DNA from: Lagopus muta
Taxonomy: Eukaryota > Chordata > Aves > Galliformes > Phasianidae
Direction of reading: 5' to 3'
Assembly: GCF_023343835.1 (NCBI RefSeq)
Contig: NC_064436.1
Coordinates: 49,141,883 to 49,205,882 of the forward strand
Length of the DNA: 64,000 bases
In this document: positions 58,601-64,000 of the stretch, one piece after another
Layout: each line of letters begins with the position of its first letter
Position numbering within the stretch: position 1 is the stretch's first letter
Position numbers and translations under genes: made by a program
The notes under the pieces: generated by a model
What the model saw: only the letters and a program-made list of their open reading frames with translations
What the model was told of the DNA's origin: nothing
Databases searched by the model: none

Positions 58601-61116
58601 CATACCCATCTCCCAGAATACACTCTTACCCTGCTGTCTGAGCAAGACTTTAACTGTCATAGCAGTAGGAGGCTGCTAGGTGCTCTGCTGTTTGACAGCA
58701 GTATTTAAGGAATCTAAAAGTAAAGGCAGCAAAGAGAAAGGTGCTGGGGCTTGGAAGGTCAGGCTGGATGGAGGAGAAAAGAAAGGGAAGGAGGAGAAGA
58801 GGTGTGGTGGTGGGAGAAGGAGGCTGCCTGGAAAAACTGACAGGCAGCAAGAGAAGTGATGGGAAGATATTGTTTGATGAGAAAACTCAAATGGGGGGAA
58901 CTGAGAATTGCTGGCTGGGCAGGGAGGCAGCAGCTATGGGACCAGAGTCCTGAAGCTGCACCTATCTGAAGTCTTCGTGCAGCAACATCTCAAACACAGA
59001 CCCTCCGTGTGACACACACATCACTGCGATGACATAGGGTGGAGTTTGATTGTGGATCTGTTTTGTTGTGTTTTTTTTTTTAACCAGTTTGAAACAACAA
59101 AAAAACCAACGTATGAGCTTTGGAAGCAATGCACAGCTGCATCACAAACAAACAACGCTGTGTAATTCAGATCTTGCCAGATTTATACACTGTGTAATAC
59201 TAATTTTCCTTTAGTGGTATATCGTTACAGTATGATCCATTCCCTTGGAAAAATTCAGTACTGGGTTTTGTTTGTTTGTTTTGCAGGGCTCTTGCCTTTT
59301 AACCTGTAGGAGGAGGAGGGTAATCAATGAGTAGTTTTTTGTTCAGTGTGTAACTTATTCTCTCTTTCATTGCTTTTGTCTGAAAAGAGAATTATTTCTC
59401 CTTGGCTTTTTATATGGGACTCATCTCGTTAGCATTTAATTACTTCACAAACAGTAATGAGCTAATCCACAATAACCACTTGATACTAATTTACTAAAAA
59501 AACAATAGAGACACAGAATGTAGATTAAGAAGTTTACCCTTGTGTTGAGTGCACAATTTAAGATGCCAGAGCCAGACACAAGAAGTTTTTATTAGTTAAA
59601 TGTTTTCTACACTGGGAAGTGTACTTTAGGACTAGTTACAGATTAATGTCAAGATTAACAGGCTATTTTGGGTGAAGTACAAAAAACATATTCCAATAAG
59701 CTGAATTGCTACTTCCACTTTTCCCAAATAAGTTTCAGACTGACATTTCATTTAAAAATCTGATTAAATTTAACCATAAGAATTGGGTAGATGATCCAGA
59801 AATTAAATGTTTGATTTGCAGCAAAACAAATTTCCTCTTTTTGTGTGTTTGCAATCTAGAACTAGCAATCTACATCAGTCACACTGCTCGCCTTATGACT
59901 TCCCAGAAAACTGAGTTTTGTTTATGATTCCCATTTTTGAAGTGCATTTCCTAGTGAGACCGCTCACAGCTCTCATCCTCTCATCATCTGCAAGAAAATT
60001 GCAGATCATAAAATGTTCCCACACCAAAATAAGGAACAAGCCATCAGTGACCATCTGTACAAAGTTTGGTTAAAGTGACTTGGCCAGTGATAGACAGGAA
60101 CTGGGTGCAAAGTGAGGACAGAAAGACTTATCTAGGGCCAGTTTGTCTGCCTCCACTGCAAGTTCCTTTCTCGCAGTTCATCCCCTGCAGTGTCTCTGTG
60201 ATAGCGGGGATGGCAGCCACTTGAGCATGGCTGTGAATGGACCATCTGCTGTAAGGGGCAGGGGTAGTGGGATCTGGTTTGCAGCACCTAGATTCCAAAT
60301 ACTGGATGCTTGGGACATCTGGTAGGAAGAGTCTGTGCGGGGTGCATGTCTACGGGCAAGTGGTTTGGGAACACCAGCCCCAGGCCACTGTGTAGTCTGG
60401 AAGAGAAACCACGAGAAGAGACCTCTTCAGCATTGTTGCTTTAGGGCTGGAAAGGGGGAATCTCAGGACCAGAGAGCCACCGAATTCAGCCCAGCAATGC
60501 AGATGACTGTAGTATTTTCCACTGACACTGCTGTGGCTGAAAAACAGCCTGTGGAAAAGATAAATGTGTCTGGTGACCTTAGCAGGGCAAAATAAGAAAA
60601 GGAGGACTAAGGCGACTGGGAGGGAAGAGGCTACAGAAAACAAACTGTGGGACAGGTGTGGTGCCCTGAGTAATACCTTTGTGAGGTCTCCAGGCATGAG
60701 ATATTTCCTTCCAGAGAGAACATTGCCAGCACAACTCTATAAGAAAAGCCTCAGTGACCTGAAGAGTGCAGGATCCAAGCTTCTCTATTAATGTTAAATG
60801 TCCCAGTGCAAACTAGCAAAAGTTCCTTCTTCTGATATATTCTTCTAAAGCAGGAATGGACAAATGAAAGATACCTGTTGCACTGGGTGCCATGGACTCA
60901 CCAGGAAATGGCAACCTTTGTTCAACCAGCATGAAATCTGCAGTCAGAAATGAATCCTGCCCAGTAAGTGTTGAGCATGAGGGTGAAACCTACGGTTCCT
61001 GAGTGGGTTGCAGTGCAGAATCACACTGTAACATTCATTGAGTAAACCCAGGTTCTGAACGTGCTTATGACAACTAGTGGGTGGTTGACTCAGAGGCAGA
61101 GAAAAGGACATTAAAA

Positions 61117-61140
61117 AGAGAGAGAGAGAGAGAGAGAGAG
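61117..61140. repeat. (AG)12 microsatellite
   Basis: Uninterrupted AG dinucleotides after TTAAAA, followed by AAGGAGGG. Confidence 0.95.
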
Positions 61141-63871
61141 AAGGAGGGATTTGCTTCCCTCTACTAGGCAACATGGTGTTTAAACTCCTTTCCCAGCCAG
61201 GTGTGGTAGCAGCATGCTCCCTTTCACACACCTGTGCACACACCCATGGGCACTTTCTCTGTTTTTCTGCAAGGTCACTGGCTTTGAGAGCTAAAGTACA
61301 TGGTGGTAGTTTTGTAACACGCAATGGCAGCTTTTCAAAAAGTGCAGGTCTGATGTTATAATTATATTTTTGCCTATTCTTCTGCTCATTTAATGAAGCA
61401 TTTGTAAACTAAGCAAGCCTGCTACTTTTCATATTCAAATCCTTGGTCAGATCTGCTGTGCAATCTTTTGTGCCAGTCTCCTTCTCCTCCCTCATCTACT
61501 CTCCTGCTTTCCCACACCAACAGAATTAGAAGTCATATCTGACCACCTTACTGGGTACAAAAATTTCTTTTTGCATCCATGGTTGTATTGCCTAAACCTA
61601 CCTCTGGGAGAATTATTTCACATAGAGGTAGAAGTTCTGGGCAAACTCTGCTGGCCAGATTTTGCATGTATTAGTTGTATGGTACATCACAGAGAGAAAA
61701 TATAGCCTGTATTTTGTGTGAGCATCTCCAGCCTGCAAGATTGGCTGTCTCACAGCAGCTCACAGTCACAGCTGTATGATGGTGGCAGGGATTGTGTGTC
61801 TGAACCAGTGATGCCTGGCTATTTGGAATTTGTGAAAATCAGCATGTGGTTTTCTAGCTTTCCAGGCTGATTTAGCATCAGCACCCTTGGAGATAACCCA
61901 CATTATTAGGGTTGTATTTGGGCAAGTTTGTTCCCTTTGTATTTTTTCTTTGTCTGAACTTTGATTTAATATTTCTTCTCCCTCTCTGGTTTGGTTGCTT
62001 TGTGTCTTAGCGCTTAGAGATTTCCTGCCAGTATACTGCTAGTTTTTAATGAAGAATTTCAGCAACGTCTGGCGTTTACAAGTAAAAGCCCTCTTCAGAT
62101 TTTGACACAAGGAGTTATATGAAATTACTTCTAATCTCTTTATCCTTGTCACACCACTCTGCTATGCAATAATACACCAAAGAATTTCCAGAAAGCAAAA
62201 GCTGGCAACTTGCAATACCTACCTACTAGACTGAGAAAAATAAAGAATTCAATCTGCTGCTTTCCTGTAGCTGCAATATCTGGGGGACAAGAGAGGAGAA
62301 ACTTGGAAAAGATAAATACTTTCTAGGTTGTTTTTTAATAATAATAACAGCTTAAAAAAGAACCTTGAAGCCAAACAAGCCATTTCCCTCAAAAGTTGAG
62401 ATCATGTTTTGAAAGTTAAAAAATGAGGCATTTTTGTTGTCTTTATCATGGTGGCTATCAGCAGTACAATGTTAATCCCTGTTAGAGTGGCAAAGCTGCA
62501 AAACAAATAACAGTATGTCCTTGAGTGCACCAGTTATATGCCTGACAGGTTTTCATTTTTCACTCTGTTGCGTAACGCTGGCATACACAGACGACACGTA
62601 GCATATGAAAATTTCTGGGTAGGGCTTGATCCTCCTTCCATTCAAGTCAAGGGCAATATTCTTCCAGTTCTCAAAAGATGCAAGGTCAGAGTGTACACTG
62701 CAGTCTACTTCACCCGGTTTGAAGCCAGGCAGCTGTGTTAGAGAAGAGCTCAGCTGTCTCCTGCTCCAAGCCCAGTCCCACATGAGTTTGTGCAAGGATT
62801 TCTTTTGAAATCTGATGGCAACAGATTAGCTTTTACCACTTGCCCGTTGTGTTCTCAGATTTTGTTTCCTTAAAATAATTTTTTAAAAAGAAAGAAATCC
62901 CAGCCAGTATTTCCTCCTGAATGAATACGTGCAGAAACCAATATATTGATATCGTTCTACTTGGTGTTTGTCAGTCTTAGCCAAGCACTCTGGGTAGGTG
63001 TTGCATGATTTAAAAAAATAAGATGAAATGTGGGTGGAACTGAAAGTGCTGTTGCTATTATTCATCTATTTATGCCGTCATACATGTGTGATCAGACAGT
63101 GATCTTGTGCAGCAGCCTGGAAACCTACGTATTGTTTGAATCATCCTACTGTAAGAGGGCCAGGAGATGTGTTATTTAATCCTTCTACTAGATGAGCAGG
63201 ACTGGTATATACCAAATTGGTATTTCTCACCTGCAGCCAGCATCAACCCACACATCTGATGAAACATCAGCATGGAAATCCTTAACTGTACTTTTTTTTC
63301 CTTACAATATGCAAGATCATCAGAATTCCAATGGGAGGAAAACTGTGTAAAATGAGTAATGAAAAAGTGAGGTTCTTACACGAATAAAACTATCTGTTTG
63401 TATTGGGTTAATGAAACAATCTGATCTGCATAAAAGTACAAATTACAGGGAATACACTTCCATTTTTCAATTTGGAGCAAGTGATGTGGAAATTGTAGGG
63501 AACAACTGAAAATCACAACAGAAAAAAAAAATGAAAAAAAAACAGAAAAACACAAACAAACAAGCAAACAAAAATAACCTGAAATTGGTTTTATTTTGTG
63601 AAGAAAAACAGGGAAAAAGATTATTTGATTCTTTTCTATACGTGTTTCCAAGGTCAATTTGTGACAGGAAAAAAAAAAGAGAGAGAGAAAAAGGCTGCCT
63701 TCCCAAAAGAATTAAAGAAAGTAAAGATGTGGCATTAGCATTTGATGGCCAAACCATCAAATTTGCACATGGGTTCTTAAGCTCTGTAGTAATGTACCTG
63801 TGACATATGTCGACCGTCCAAAAATGTTAGATAAAGATCTGTTATCACGACTTGCAGGCTCGACCACATTC

Positions 63872-63890
63872 CTGCTCTCATTGAGAGCAG
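63872..63890. repeat. Perfect 19-bp palindrome
   Basis: CTGCTCTCA, one T, then TGAGAGCAG: nine paired bases on each side of a single central base. It could be a dimer binding site or chance. Confidence 0.9.
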
Positions 63891-64000
63891 TTCTTCTAGC
63901 TGCAGGCAGTACAAACTTGTTGCAATATAAATTATTTGATCATCTTCCTCAATATTTCCAGATGTAAAAGATTTCTTTACTTTGGTTGCTAAAGAATGAG

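Larger units (their letters stand above)
55690..64000 (+). other. RBM47: Inferred RBM47 intron 1, second part
   Basis: About 8.3 kb with no recognised exon. Simple repeats: a T run near 59067-59080, (AG)12 at 61117-61140, and A-rich patches at 63520-63570 and 63670-63690. AT-rich DNA with several TAAT words lies at about 59330-59560. The end of the window (63.83-64.0 kb) holds a perfect palindrome. No RBM47 coding sequence is seen. Confidence 0.45.

Noticed and set aside
1-64000. Endogenous retrovirus, LTR pairs, CRISPR-like arrays, tRNA or rRNA genes
   Set aside because: Looked for on both strands; no LTR-type ends, primer sites, regular spaced repeats or cloverleaf genes were convincing.

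Overview
The window looks like nuclear DNA of a bird, most likely a galliform such as chicken. It is AT-rich and gene-poor, and it carries eleven CR1 LINE fragments with typical 3' ends (CCTTCCAACCC followed by ATTCTATGA). It also holds one spliced vertebrate gene and one CpG island. There is no operon structure, CRISPR array, bacterial mobile element, tRNA or rRNA that I can see. Most open frames in the window are chance.

Positions 1-13.9 kb hold NSUN7 on the minus strand, a degenerate member of the NOL1/NOP2/SUN RNA m5C methyltransferase family. I could join eleven exons with matching splice phases and GT/AG sites, from the stop at 530-532 to an ATG at 11818. Together they encode about 686 residues if one extra base is ignored. 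Three features are unusual. The motif VI cysteine, the usual nucleophile of the family, is serine. A seven-base homopolymer in the second-last exon breaks the frame. The last exon carries a perfect 30-bp tandem duplication. A probable leader exon ends at 13464. Upstream of it, at 13.79-13.88 kb, lie three RFX X-box-like sites, which fits a testis or motile-cilium gene.

Positions 13.9-49.4 kb are intergenic: AT-rich unique DNA, nine of the CR1 fragments and simple repeats. A stretch at 14.5-15.7 kb has coding-like text broken across frames and may be a decayed gene or an unrecognised exon cluster.

Positions 49.4-51.4 kb form a CpG island with a strong plus-strand splice donor (CAG|GTAGGT at 50079/50080). 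In vertebrates NSUN7 is flanked on its 5' side by RBM47 in divergent orientation, so I infer that this is an RBM47 promoter and noncoding first exon. No RBM47 protein-coding sequence is visible. The island contains a C-rich tract that could form a G-quadruplex on the minus strand, and a long A-rich tract inside the predicted leader.

Positions 51.4-64 kb would then be RBM47 intron 1: one CR1 fragment, simple repeats, a perfect 19-bp palindrome near the right edge and otherwise unique DNA.
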